Below, piece after piece: positions 19,657-27,381 of a stretch of 28,673 bases of DNA. The DNA comes from a virus. The notes under the pieces were generated by a model, which saw only the letters and a program-made list of their open reading frames with translations, had not been told where the DNA came from and made no database searches. The stretch's first letter is position 1; each line of letters opens with the position of its first letter. The stretch lies in the IMG/VR virus record IMGVR_UViG_3300049216_000646, positions 1 through 28,673 of that record; one strand, written 5' to 3'. A program made the translations under genes and the position numbers.

Positions 19657-20850
19657 ATGAGCAACCTCACCGCCGATCAGAAGATCGCCAAAGCCAGAGC
19701 AGCTATCATTCTCAGCCAAGCGTTCTTCGCTACCATCCTCTGCTCGCTGGAGATGGTCGAAGAAACGAGTAAGTCAAACCCCACCATGAAGGTGAACGGC
19801 GAGCGCATCGCGTGGAACCGAGAGTTCGTGGACAGTCTCTCTTTCGACGAGACCAGGTTCGTACTGTGCCACGAGGTGCTGCACTGTGTCTTGGAACATC
19901 CGTTCCGGCTCAAGGGCCGCAAACACAAGCTGTTCAACATCGCTGGGGATTACATCATCAACGACATTCTCACCCAGGAAAAGATTGGCACCATGCCGAA
20001 GGGCGGCTGCTACGATCCCGCACTCGTCGCCGCCGGCAAATGCACGACGGACGGCGTGTATAACATCCTCGACAAGCTGGATGATGGCAACGATGATGGG
20101 AACAACGAAGGCGAGGGCGGGGGCTCGGGCGGCTCGGGCAACCCCCACAACCCGAACCAGCGCGCCCTCGACGAGTGCGAACCCGAGGGATCACCTCAGA
20201 GTTCCGCGGCGGAGGAGGCTGCAAAGTCCAAGATGAAAGTGTTGGCCGGTCAGGCAGCGCAGGCTGCGAAGATGTGCGGTCAGCTTGGGGCGAACATGGA
20301 GCGTATCCTTAGCAGCGTCATGCAGCCGGTGGTGGATTGGCGCGCGGTGTTGCAGGACTTCATGCAGACCCGCTCGAAGGACGAGGTGAGTTTCCTCAAG
20401 CCGAACCGCAGGTTCCTGGCGCATGACATCTACTTGCCGTCGCGGACTGGCGAGCGGCTGGGTAAGATCGGCGTGGCCGTGGACTGCTCAGGCTCCGTCA
20501 ATGATAAAGAGATCGCGGAGTTTGCAGCGGAGATCATCGACATCAAGGCCAGGCTCGCGCCATCCGAGATGCATGTCGTGTACTTTCACCATGAGGTGAG
20601 CAAGCATGACATCTTCTCGCAGGATGACGACCTGGACATCAAGCCGAACGGGACCGGCGGCACGGCGTTCTCGCCGATCTTCCGTGCCCTGGAGCCTTAC
20701 GCTGGGGAGCTAGACGCGGTGGTCGTGCTGACCGATCTCTGCTGCTTGGACTTCGGGCCGGAGCCGGAGTACCCTGTGTTGTGGGTATCCAACGCCTACG
20801 ACCAAGCCCCGTGGGGTGAGATCGTGATGATGAAGCCAGGGAAGGTGTGA
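19657..20850 (+). CDS. HExxH metallopeptidase-like protein with VWA domain
   Basis: A 397-residue protein; ATG at 19657 has AGGAG about 10 nt upstream. The N-terminal domain has HEVLHCVLEH (His72, Glu73, His76, His81), a zinc metallopeptidase-type motif. A Gly/Asn/Asp-rich linker follows (about residues 146-170). The C-terminal VWA domain has the MIDAS loop DCSGS (Asp276, Ser278, Ser280), Thr336 in GTGGTAF, and VVVLTDLC. This is the architecture of DUF2201-type proteins, which pair with MoxR AAA+ ATPases. With the ATPase at 16688 it should form a chaperone or processing machine; the target is unknown. Confidence 0.85.
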   Translation: MSNLTADQKIAKARAAIILSQAFFATILCSLEMVEETSKSNPTMKVNGERIAWNREFVDSLSFDETRFVLCHEVLHCVLEHPFRLKGRKHKLFNIAGDYIINDILTQEKIGTMPKGGCYDPALVAAGKCTTDGVYNILDKLDDGNDDGNNEGEGGGSGGSGNPHNPNQRALDECEPEGSPQSSAAEEAAKSKMKVLAGQAAQAAKMCGQLGANMERILSSVMQPVVDWRAVLQDFMQTRSKDEVSFLKPNRRFLAHDIYLPSRTGERLGKIGVAVDCSGSVNDKEIAEFAAEIIDIKARLAPSEMHVVYFHHEVSKHDIFSQDDDLDIKPNGTGGTAFSPIFRALEPYAGELDAVVVLTDLCCLDFGPEPEYPVLWVSNAYDQAPWGEIVMMKPGKV

Positions 20851-21206
20851 TGGCGATGTCGGGCTTGAGCGCGAGCGAAATCGCAAAGTTCCGCACAGCC
20901 TGGCGCAGCTTCGTGGCGATAGGTGGGGTACGTCGGATGGCACAGTACATCGCCGCCGACATCGCCGAGCACGGTCCTATGGTGGTCGGGGTAACCGAGC
21001 CGGGGGGCCGGTGGCAACTCCCGCCTCGGGCCGCTGACGACTACGGGGAGCGGGACCGCATCGCTCGCGAGGTGGACCTGCGAGCAGCCGCTAAGCTGGC
21101 GCTGTACGTGGAGGGGTTCTTCGCAGACCCGACAGAGCGCCGGTGGCAATGGGCGGAGATTGCCGGCGATGACATAGTGCTGGCGTGCTACGCGCTAACA
21201 AGCTAG
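20850..21206 (+). CDS. Protein of unknown function (118 aa)
   Basis: ATG at 20850 overlaps the VWA stop in TGATG; ATG at 20856 is an alternative with a better spaced GGGAAGG. The protein is helical (ASEIAKFRTAWRSFVAIGGV, RRMAQYIAADIAEHGP) with a C-terminal helix around AAAKLALYVEGFFADP. It is co-translated with the VWA protein and closes the operon. Function unknown; inverted repeats begin inside its last codons. Confidence 0.65.
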   Translation: MAMSGLSASEIAKFRTAWRSFVAIGGVRRMAQYIAADIAEHGPMVVGVTEPGGRWQLPPRAADDYGERDRIAREVDLRAAAKLALYVEGFFADPTERRWQWAEIAGDDIVLACYALTS

Positions 21207-21353
21207 GCTGTTAGCACCCCCGGCGGGTTTGCCAGTTTTCCCTGCCGGGGCGGGCCAATGCAGGCAAGAGGCGTCATATCCCTCGCAGCATGTGATGGCT
21301 TCTCCTAGCCGGGCACCTGCCGTCGTTGGCTGGCCGACGTTAACTGCCAGCCA
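21194..21353. promoter_or_regulatory. Junction with three inverted repeats before the replication block
   Basis: No gene lies between 21207 and 21370. GCTAACA (21194-21200) faces TGTTAGC (21209-21215). CCCCGGCGGG (21218-21227) pairs with CCC and GCCGGGG (21240-21250) with one bulge. TGGCTGGC (21327-21334) pairs with GCCAGCCA (21346-21353), followed by CTTTTC. The last could be a weak terminator or a leader hairpin just before the GGAGG of the next gene. Confidence 0.5.
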
Positions 21354-21370
21354 CTTTTCAGGAGGCTACT

Positions 21371-21565
21371 GTGAACAAGATGAAGAAACGTCGAGAGCTT
21401 ATCGAGCAGGCCAGACAACTAGGCTACGAGCCGGGCCTGACCGCCAGCGGGCACCTGCGGTTCACCCACCCCCTCACCCGCCGCGTGGTGACGTGCAGCA
21501 CCAACACGGGCAAGAGAGCCACCCAGAACGCGCTCAGCGACCTGCGCCGGTACGCCCGCACATGA
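21371..21565 (+). CDS. HicA-like small protein
   Basis: A 64-residue basic protein, GTG start at 21371 with GGAGG five nt upstream. It has the look of the HicA/YcfA fold: GLTASGHLRFTHPLTRRVVT followed by NALSDLRRYART. His27 could be the catalytic residue of an mRNA interferase. No HicB-like antitoxin gene lies next to it, so it may be an unpaired relative; such solo proteins are common in phages. Its stop overlaps the polymerase start in ATGA. Confidence 0.55.
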   Translation: MNKMKKRRELIEQARQLGYEPGLTASGHLRFTHPLTRRVVTCSTNTGKRATQNALSDLRRYART

Positions 21566-23421
21566 AGCTCATCGGCTTCGATGTGGAGACCCAGGGCGAC
21601 CATCCGACCTGGGCGCTGGAGCCTTTCCGGCTTATGTCCGGCGGGGCGCGAGTAAGCTCCAGTGCGTGGATGAAACCTGACAAGAGCTATCAGCGCCTCA
21701 CAGAGTTCCCATCGGCTGAGTACCTGGCCAGCGAGGTCGAGCGGTGGACAGATGAGGGTTACTACATTGTGGGCTGGAACACCGCGTTCGACGTGGCGTG
21801 GCTCATTGCCATGGGTCTGTGGGACTTGGTGAGCCGGGCCAACTGGATCGACGGGCTGCTCATCCTAAAGCACCTCACCCAGCAACCTACCTTCCTCGGC
21901 CGCCAAAGCTTCGGCCTCAAGCCTGCCGTGGCTGCGCGCTACCCGCAGTTCGCCGGCTATGGCGACGACATAGACTTTGCGGACAACAGCCCAGAGATGC
22001 GGCGCAAGCGCCTTGCATATAACGGACTCGACGCCATCTTGACCGCCCGGATCGTCGCCGACATGCTCGACGATATGCCGTACCGCATGAAGCGCAACGC
22101 GCTCATCGAGGCGCGGAGCATACCTTTGGTGGCGCGAACACTGGTCGAGGGTATCCGCGGCGACGAGGCGGCGGCTAAGGCACTCAGCGAAAAGCTAGAA
22201 CACGAGGCCAAAGTTGCTGAGATGGTCCTGCGGTTTCAGACGCACAACCATGTGATGGGCGAAACCCTGCGCAGCCCGACGCAGCTACGCAAGGTTCTCT
22301 ATGTGGATTGGAACCTGACCGCGACTCGGTTCACCCAGAAGGGTGTACCTTCAACCGATCGCGCAGCACTGATGGTGCTCGCCGATAAGGACGCCCGCGC
22401 AGCCAAAGCCAATGATTACCGGGAGGCGTCGAACAACAAGACGAAGTTCGCAGACGGGATGCTCAACAGCTTGGCGTATAATGGCGACGGCTTCGTCCGC
22501 CCCGCACCCCGCCTGTACGGCACATACACGGGCCGCATGACCTACTCGTCAAAGGTGGGACGCAACAAAGACGAGATGCCGCTGGGCGTTCCGCTTCACC
22601 AATGGAAGCGCGACCCCGAGTACCGCGCCCTGATCCCGGCCCCGGAGGGCTATGACCTGTGCGAGTTTGACTTCTCGGGTCAGGAGTTCCGGTGGATGGC
22701 GGTCGAGAGCAACGACCCCACCATGCTCGCACTCTGCCAGCCGGGCGAGGACGCCCATGCTTTCATGGGGGCGCGCATCTCCGGCGAGGATTACCGCCGG
22801 GTGTGCGAGATGGTGGCGGCACAAGACAAGCACGCCAAGTCTATGAGACAGTTAGGGAAAATCGGGAATTTGTCCTGTCAGTATAAGGTATCTGCTGCAC
22901 GTTTGCGTGAGGTATCGAAGACACAGTACCAGCTTGAGCTAACTGAGGCCGAGGCGACGGCGATATGGCAGGCATACCGTGATACTTACCCTGGCGTCCC
23001 AGCCTACTGGCGCAGGCAGGTCAACTTCGTTCGGCAGCACGGCTTCGCTCAAACCCTCGCCGGTCGCAAAGTGTACGTCGGGCCTAGTAACACTTGGAAA
23101 CAAGAGTTCCGCTGGAGCTATGAACTAACAGGCATCAACTTCCCCATACAAGGGGTGGGCGCAGATCAGAAATACCTAGCACTCGCCTGCTGTCAGCCGC
23201 TCCTAACCAAACACAACGCGAGGTTTTACTTCGAGTTGCACGACGGTATGTTCTTTGTTGTGCCCAAGCAACACACCTTGAAATTCGCACACGAAATGAA
23301 GTTCGTCTTATCTAACCTACCATACAAGCAAGCGTGGGACTTAGATTTGCCTATCAAGTTCCCTGTTGATGCAAAGGTAGGAGCCACATGGGGGGCGCTT
23401 AAAGATTTAGATCACATTTAA
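21562..23421 (+). CDS. DNA polymerase, family A with 3'-5' exonuclease
   Basis: A 619-residue polymerase; ATG at 21562 overlaps the preceding stop (ATGA), while the open frame extends upstream without a good start. Exonuclease motifs: FDVETQG (Asp7, Glu9), WNTAFDVAWL and YNGLDAILTARI. Polymerase motifs: A, CEFDFSGQEFRWMA (Asp370); B, RQLGKIGNLSCQY (Arg429, Lys433, Tyr441); C, LHDGM (His560, Asp561). In motif C the usual Glu after HD is Gly562, as in some phage enzymes. From about 22840 to the end the DNA is more AT-rich than the first two thirds, possibly a recombination joint. No helicase, primase or SSB is seen in the window. Confidence 0.95.
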   Translation: MKLIGFDVETQGDHPTWALEPFRLMSGGARVSSSAWMKPDKSYQRLTEFPSAEYLASEVERWTDEGYYIVGWNTAFDVAWLIAMGLWDLVSRANWIDGLLILKHLTQQPTFLGRQSFGLKPAVAARYPQFAGYGDDIDFADNSPEMRRKRLAYNGLDAILTARIVADMLDDMPYRMKRNALIEARSIPLVARTLVEGIRGDEAAAKALSEKLEHEAKVAEMVLRFQTHNHVMGETLRSPTQLRKVLYVDWNLTATRFTQKGVPSTDRAALMVLADKDARAAKANDYREASNNKTKFADGMLNSLAYNGDGFVRPAPRLYGTYTGRMTYSSKVGRNKDEMPLGVPLHQWKRDPEYRALIPAPEGYDLCEFDFSGQEFRWMAVESNDPTMLALCQPGEDAHAFMGARISGEDYRRVCEMVAAQDKHAKSMRQLGKIGNLSCQYKVSAARLREVSKTQYQLELTEAEATAIWQAYRDTYPGVPAYWRRQVNFVRQHGFAQTLAGRKVYVGPSNTWKQEFRWSYELTGINFPIQGVGADQKYLALACCQPLLTKHNARFYFELHDGMFFVVPKQHTLKFAHEMKFVLSNLPYKQAWDLDLPIKFPVDAKVGATWGALKDLDHI

Positions 23422-23491
23422 TTAACTGCGCTAAGTTTGATTTCGTTATGTGATGTATGTATTAGTGTCCTGGTAATAAAAGGCCAAGGAC
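23422..23491 (+). promoter_or_regulatory. Leader with a degenerate palindrome and weak promoter-like boxes
   Basis: ATTAACTGCGCTAAGT (23421-23436) has the same left arm as palindrome copy 1 but a degraded right arm. TTGATT near 23437, with TATTAG 17 nt later, is a weak promoter candidate for the gene at 23492. Confidence 0.25.
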
Positions 23492-24031
23492 ATGCAGCCA
23501 CCTAAAACAACACCACCGAAAGTATTAAAGGACGCGATCGCATACCTCATCACATCTGACGCAGCCCGTGCAGAGATCAGCGCGCTGCTTAAGATAGTCG
23601 ATGAGTTTGCAGAGCAGCCCAAAAAGTTCGATGGACATCTTGCTGTGCTGAACCCGCTCATTACCATAGGTGTTGCCGACAAGATATCCCTAGACAAAAT
23701 GCTGGCCTTCGTCGCTAGCGTGCGGGCCAGTCCTGCGGGCGATGCCCGCAAGGCTTACCAACGGGATTTGATGGCCGACCGCCGCCGCCGCATGTACAAA
23801 GCCATCGACCTTCACGAGCTTACGAGTGGTCGGAGGTTGCGCGGAGATGAGCGCAAGCAGTACGGCCGGGATGCGCATGAGCGGTGGATGAAGGCGCTCG
23901 ATGCTGAGCTAGAGGAGAACCGGGGCGAGGACTACTTCACCAAGATGCTGGTCCGTAAACAGTTCTGGGAACGCATCGAGAAACAACTCGATGCAAACAT
24001 CGCTGCCGCGAAGAACAAAGGCAGGGTCTAG
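23492..24031 (+). CDS. Basic protein of unknown function next to the polymerase (179 aa)
   Basis: ATG at 23492, preceded by AAGG. The protein is helical and strongly charged; the middle is basic (KAYQRDLMADRRRRMYKAID) and the end has alternating charges (HERWMKALDAELEENRGEDY, FTKMLVRKQFWERIEKQLDA). It might bind DNA, but no motif is recognised. It is followed by a promoter-containing gap. Confidence 0.75.
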   Translation: MQPPKTTPPKVLKDAIAYLITSDAARAEISALLKIVDEFAEQPKKFDGHLAVLNPLITIGVADKISLDKMLAFVASVRASPAGDARKAYQRDLMADRRRRMYKAIDLHELTSGRRLRGDERKQYGRDAHERWMKALDAELEENRGEDYFTKMLVRKQFWERIEKQLDANIAAAKNKGRV

Positions 24032-24047
24032 CGACCAACAAAACAAC

Positions 24048-24108
24048 TTGACGCATCGGTGCTCACAGCTATAGTGTTAGCAGGTCTGAGATTGCCTGCA
24101 CCTAACAC
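24048..24108 (+). promoter_or_regulatory. Promoter with overlapping operator-like inverted repeat
   Basis: TTGACG (24048-24053), 16-nt spacer, TATAGT (24070-24075). GTGTTAG (24074-24080), which overlaps the -10, faces CTAACAC (24102-24108); inside it CAGG and CCTG also pair. Binding there would block the promoter. It drives the genes from 24127. Confidence 0.6.
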
Positions 24109-24126
24109 ATCACACTGGAGACACCT

Positions 24127-24735
24127 ATGGCTGTTAAGAGCAAGCCCGCCAAGCGCGCGGCTGTAAAGAAACCCGTATCGAAACCGCACCACAGCCCCGC
24201 CCGTCCGCGGCATAAGCCGAAGCTGGAAGTCCACGCTTTCGGGCGCGGAGATAATGGTTGGACGCAGTTGACCGTCGATGATCTGGCCGCGGCGGTGGCC
24301 AGGGTGCAGGAAAGTCTGTCGAGCCCCTACGGTGTCGCCGACCTGAACCTGATCACGGCGGGCTTCGGCTCTGGAAGTGTGGGCTCAGCTTCCGTAGGCA
24401 TGACCTCCAACAATCAAGGCGTAGCCCCCGACAACCACCCGCTCCCCACCTGCCTCGCCGCCTCGATCTTGCGTGAAGCCGCCAACGTCGTTGAGGGTTC
24501 CCGCGAGAAAACCCACGGCCAGAAAGAGCGCAGCTTCATCGCCATCGCTGGCGCGTGGAACGCCTACCTCGCCGCCCGCCGCGACCCCACCGCACCCATC
24601 ACCGCGACAGACGTTTGCTGGATGATGAATTGGATGAAGACCGTCCGCTCCGTGCAGGGCGAGTTTGTGCGCGACCACGCCGTCGATGCTGCCGGTTATG
24701 CGGCGATCGCTGGGGAAGTTGGGTTTGCCGTCTAA
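24127..24735 (+). CDS. DUF6378-type protein with basic N-terminal extension
   Basis: A 202-residue protein; ATG at 24127 with GGAG upstream. The first 35 residues are very basic (AVKSKPAKRAAVKKPVSKPH). The C-terminal part, AASILREAANVVEGSREKTH, IAGAWNAYLAARRD, TATDVCWMMNWMKTVRS and DHAVDAAGYAAIAGE, matches my memory of DUF6378, a domain of unknown function common in phage DNA-metabolism regions: 'ILREA-x-x-V-x-G-x-R-x-x-x-H-G', 'IA-x-x-W-x-x-Y', 'D-V-x-x-M-M-x-x-x-K-x-x-R', 'D-x-AGYAA-IAGE'. Confidence 0.8.
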   Translation: MAVKSKPAKRAAVKKPVSKPHHSPARPRHKPKLEVHAFGRGDNGWTQLTVDDLAAAVARVQESLSSPYGVADLNLITAGFGSGSVGSASVGMTSNNQGVAPDNHPLPTCLAASILREAANVVEGSREKTHGQKERSFIAIAGAWNAYLAARRDPTAPITATDVCWMMNWMKTVRSVQGEFVRDHAVDAAGYAAIAGEVGFAV

Positions 24736-24916
24736 GCGGCACCGGACCTCGAAGTTCGAGGTTCTGTTGAAGCTACCCGTTGGCGGCAAGGCTAGGATAC
24801 CTAACAGGACTTATGCCTTCGTCGCCAACGGCGTGAAACGTATGCACGCACGCGGCGATGCTCACTTCAAATTAAAAACGATCGGCGATGATGTGCTGGT
24901 GGAGAGGTTAAGATGA
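24725..24916 (+). CDS. Small basic protein of unknown function
   Basis: A 63-residue protein if it starts at TTG 24725, which has GGGGAAG six nt upstream; it overlaps the previous gene by 11 nt. It reads (M)PSKRHRTSKFEVLLKLPVGG and continues RIPNRTYAFVANGVKRMHAR, very basic and beta-rich. The stop overlaps the next start in ATGA, which supports it as a gene. Function unknown. Confidence 0.6.
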   Translation: MPSKRHRTSKFEVLLKLPVGGKARIPNRTYAFVANGVKRMHARGDAHFKLKTIGDDVLVERLR

Positions 24917-25341
24917 CAACTATTCTTTGGGACGGTCATAACTTGATCGGCGACAAACAAGCCGGTGGTGGCTCGGGCATTATCCGCGTCACCAAAATCT
25001 GGCGGCTCAGCGATGGTCGCCTCGTCGGCGCGAGCGGCTGGTTCGGCTCGGCCATACAGTGGCGCGATTGGTTGGAGCGCGGCGGGGAGCGGCCGGCGGT
25101 GCTGGGGATCGAGGATGGTTCTATCCGCGGCCTCGAAGTGCTGCCCGACAGGTCCGTGCTCATGCACGACACCTACGGCGCGTACCCGGTCGAGAGCGCC
25201 TTCGTTGCGATCGGCTCGGGATCGCCCTTCGCTATGGGAGCCATGGCTGCTGGCGCGACCGGGATGGAGGCGATGCGGATTGCGGCGCGGCTCGATGAGG
25301 GCACCAGTGCGGAGGTTGATGTGTTGGTGCTCGCGCCATGA
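24913..25341 (+). CDS. Ntn-hydrolase, proteasome/HslV-like
   Basis: A 142-residue protein beginning MTTILWDG, with Thr2 as a candidate N-terminal nucleophile after Met removal, as in HslV (MTTI). A short LIGDKQ strand corresponds to the 'A-x-D-x-R' strand, VTKIWRL to the Lys33 region, and FVAIGSGSPFAMGAMAAGAT to the Ser129-type 'G-S-G' helix; the end EGTSAEVDVLVLA matches 'G-G-x-v-d-v-x-x-i'. It is shorter than HslV (about 175 aa). Phage members of this type are known without an ATPase partner. Role could be processing of a phage protein, or the fold alone. Confidence 0.7.
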   Translation: MTTILWDGHNLIGDKQAGGGSGIIRVTKIWRLSDGRLVGASGWFGSAIQWRDWLERGGERPAVLGIEDGSIRGLEVLPDRSVLMHDTYGAYPVESAFVAIGSGSPFAMGAMAAGATGMEAMRIAARLDEGTSAEVDVLVLAP

Positions 25342-26000
25342 GTTTTTTCACGTGGAGCTACAGCAAACTCACAGCCTACGAGACTTGCCCCCGCCGGTTC
25401 TACCTTCTCCAGATCGCAAAGGTCGTGAAGGAACCAATGAGCGATGAGTTGCTGTATGGCAACCGCGTGCATAAGGCGTTCGAGGAGCGGCTCAAAGAGG
25501 GCACGCCCTTTCCTAACACCATGACAACCTTCGAGCCTTACGCGAAGGCGGTCCTCGCCAAACCAGGGCAGCGTCTCGTCGAGCAGAAGTACGCCATCAC
25601 CAACAACTTTGAACAAACCACCTGGTTCGGCCAGGCGGTATGGGCGCGCTCGGTTGCGGACGCTGTGATTATCAACGGCGACAAGCTGGCCGTACTCGAC
25701 TGGAAGACCGGGAACAAGAAACCAGACAGCGCCCAGCTTCGCATGTCCGGCGCGATGATGTTCCACATCTACCCGTTCGTTCAGCAAGTCACGACGGCGT
25801 TCGTGTGGCTGAAAGAGAACGACATCACCAAAGAGACGCTAACACGTGATGACATCCCGGTGGTGTGGAACGAACTTCTACCGCGCGTCGAGCGGCTGGA
25901 GATTGCGAGCAACGAGAACAAGTTTCCGCCCAAGCCCAGCGGCATCTGCCGCAAGTGGTGCCCGGTTGGGAAACATAATTGCGAACATCACGGGAGTTGA
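25338..26000 (+). CDS. PD-(D/E)XK nuclease, RecB/Cas4-like
   Basis: A 220-residue exonuclease-type protein starting in an ATGA overlap at 25338. Motifs: WSYSKLTAYETCPRRFYL at the N-terminus, His45 in GNRVHKAFE, Asp108 in SVADAV, and Asp121-x-Lys123 in VLDWKTG. Four cysteines, Cys17 and Cys204, Cys208, Cys215 (GICRKWCPVGKHNC), are placed as in the Fe-S cluster of Cas4 and AddB. This supports a 4Fe-4S nuclease that would trim DNA ends during replication or recombination. No cas gene or repeat array is near, so a CRISPR role is not suggested. Confidence 0.85.
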   Translation: MSFFTWSYSKLTAYETCPRRFYLLQIAKVVKEPMSDELLYGNRVHKAFEERLKEGTPFPNTMTTFEPYAKAVLAKPGQRLVEQKYAITNNFEQTTWFGQAVWARSVADAVIINGDKLAVLDWKTGNKKPDSAQLRMSGAMMFHIYPFVQQVTTAFVWLKENDITKETLTRDDIPVVWNELLPRVERLEIASNENKFPPKPSGICRKWCPVGKHNCEHHGS

Positions 26001-26001
26001 A

Positions 26002-26193
26002 ATGCCAACCATCACCTATCGCGGCGACCGTAACCTCTACATACGCGACGTGAATACGGTCGCCGAGTTGGGTGAACTCATCATCGAGATTTGCGTGGCT
26101 GAGGGCTACGACACGACCAAGCGACAAGAGATCGAGATGGATGCGCTGCGCGCGTTCCAGCAAGCCGTTCTGCCCAAACATCTTCAAAGGTAA
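26002..26193 (+). CDS. Small protein of unknown function (63 aa)
   Basis: ATG at 26002 with GGGAG five nt upstream. It begins MPTITYRGDRNLYIRDVNTV and continues with a helix AELGELIIEICVAEGYDT and RQEIEMDALRAFQQAVLP. It is located between nuclease and DHH genes with almost no gap. Function unknown. Confidence 0.7.
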   Translation: MPTITYRGDRNLYIRDVNTVAELGELIIEICVAEGYDTTKRQEIEMDALRAFQQAVLPKHLQR

Positions 26194-26198
26194 AAACA

Positions 26199-27077
26199 AT
26201 GAAACCTCTCTGCATCTATCACGGGAATTGTGCTGACGGCTTCGCCGCGGCATGGGTTGTTAATCGCTTCTTCAAAGGCGAGGTTGATTTCCACCCTGCC
26301 ATCTACGGCCAGGAACCGCCCGACGTTGCAGGGCGCGTCGTTATCATGGTTGACTTTAGCTACAAGCGCCCGGTGCTGGAGGCGATGGCCCCGCCAGCCG
26401 ACTCGATCATCATCCTCGACCACCACAAGACGGCGCACGAAGACCTCATAGCCTTCGACGTATCTGATCGCGAGGATGGTCCGGTGACATGGTTGAAGGC
26501 CCACGACATTCTGAATTGGGACAAGAACGTTATTGCCCTATTCGACATGGAGAGGTCAGGCGCAACGATGACCTGGGATTTCTTCTACCCCGACACCCCG
26601 CGCCCCCGGCTTCTCAACCACATCGAGGACCGCGACCTGTGGCTGTTCAAGCTGGAGGGCACGCGGGAAATCCAGGCGAACGTCGTCTCGTACCCACATG
26701 ACTTCGAGGTCTGGGATCGCCTCATGTCGATGGATTGCGCCGACCTCATCGCTGAGGGTCGCGCCATCGAGCGCAAACATTTTAAAGACATCGGAGAGTT
26801 GGTCGCTGTCACCAAGCGCACGATGATTATTGGCGGCTTCGCGGTTCCTGTAGCCAACCTACCCTACACGTTGGCGAGCGATGCCGGAAATAAACTGGCG
26901 CAGCATGAACGGTTCGCGGCGACCTACTACGATGTACCTGGTGCCCGCGTATTCAGCCTGCGCTCGGCCGGTGACGAGGGCCTGGACGTGTCGGTGATCG
27001 CCAAGATGTACGGCGGCGGTGGGCACAAGAACGCGGCGGGGTTCCGCGCGCCGGCTGGGTGGGAGGGAGATGTCTAA
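26199..27077 (+). CDS. DHH/DHHA1 family phosphoesterase
   Basis: A 292-residue protein with the DHH signature: Asp13 in HGNCADGFAAAW, Asp52 in VDFSY, LDHHKTA (Asp74-His75-His76), and a fourth acidic site in HIEDRDLW. The C-terminal DHHA1 part ends GGGGHKNAAGF (His276). Relatives include RecJ exonuclease and NrnA-type oligoribonucleases that need Mn2+ or Mg2+. Length fits NrnA-like rather than RecJ. In a phage it may degrade short oligonucleotides or act in recombination. It is coded with nuclease genes on both sides. Confidence 0.85.
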   Translation: MKPLCIYHGNCADGFAAAWVVNRFFKGEVDFHPAIYGQEPPDVAGRVVIMVDFSYKRPVLEAMAPPADSIIILDHHKTAHEDLIAFDVSDREDGPVTWLKAHDILNWDKNVIALFDMERSGATMTWDFFYPDTPRPRLLNHIEDRDLWLFKLEGTREIQANVVSYPHDFEVWDRLMSMDCADLIAEGRAIERKHFKDIGELVAVTKRTMIIGGFAVPVANLPYTLASDAGNKLAQHERFAATYYDVPGARVFSLRSAGDEGLDVSVIAKMYGGGGHKNAAGFRAPAGWEGDV

Positions 27078-27079
27078 CC

Positions 27080-27376
27080 ATGACACCCGAGGGCATCGTT
27101 AAGAAACAAGTCAAGGCGTTTCTTAAAACAATCAAAGCCTATTTCTTCATGCCCATGCAGAATGGGTTTGGGGTTGTAGGCGTGCCCGACCTCATCTGCT
27201 GCGTGAAGGGTAAATTCCTCGGCATCGAAACCAAAGCACCCGGCAAGCGTTCGACCGTGACTGCTAACCAGCAGGTGCAGATCGACGCCATTCATGCGGC
27301 GGGCGGTTATGCTGTGGTAGTCACAAGTGTCGAGGAACTTATCGCCTACATGCGCGAGAACGGTTTGTTGGATTAG
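27080..27376 (+). CDS. VRR-NUC domain nuclease
   Basis: A 98-residue nuclease; ATG at 27080 is chosen, with GGAGGGAG about 10 nt upstream. Motifs: Glu4, GVPDLIC (Asp37), GIETKAP (Glu50, Lys52) and Gln64, the usual VRR-NUC order, with the final AAGGYAVVVTSVEEL. Small phage members act as Holliday-junction or structure-specific nucleases. It overlaps no gene but follows the DHH gene by 2 nt and precedes the excisionase. Confidence 0.85.
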   Translation: MTPEGIVKKQVKAFLKTIKAYFFMPMQNGFGVVGVPDLICCVKGKFLGIETKAPGKRSTVTANQQVQIDAIHAAGGYAVVVTSVEELIAYMRENGLLD

Positions 27377-27381
27377 TTAGC

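Noticed and set aside
25338-26000. Cas4 as part of a CRISPR system
   Set aside because: No other cas gene or repeat array is in the window; phage RecB/Cas4-like nucleases commonly stand alone.
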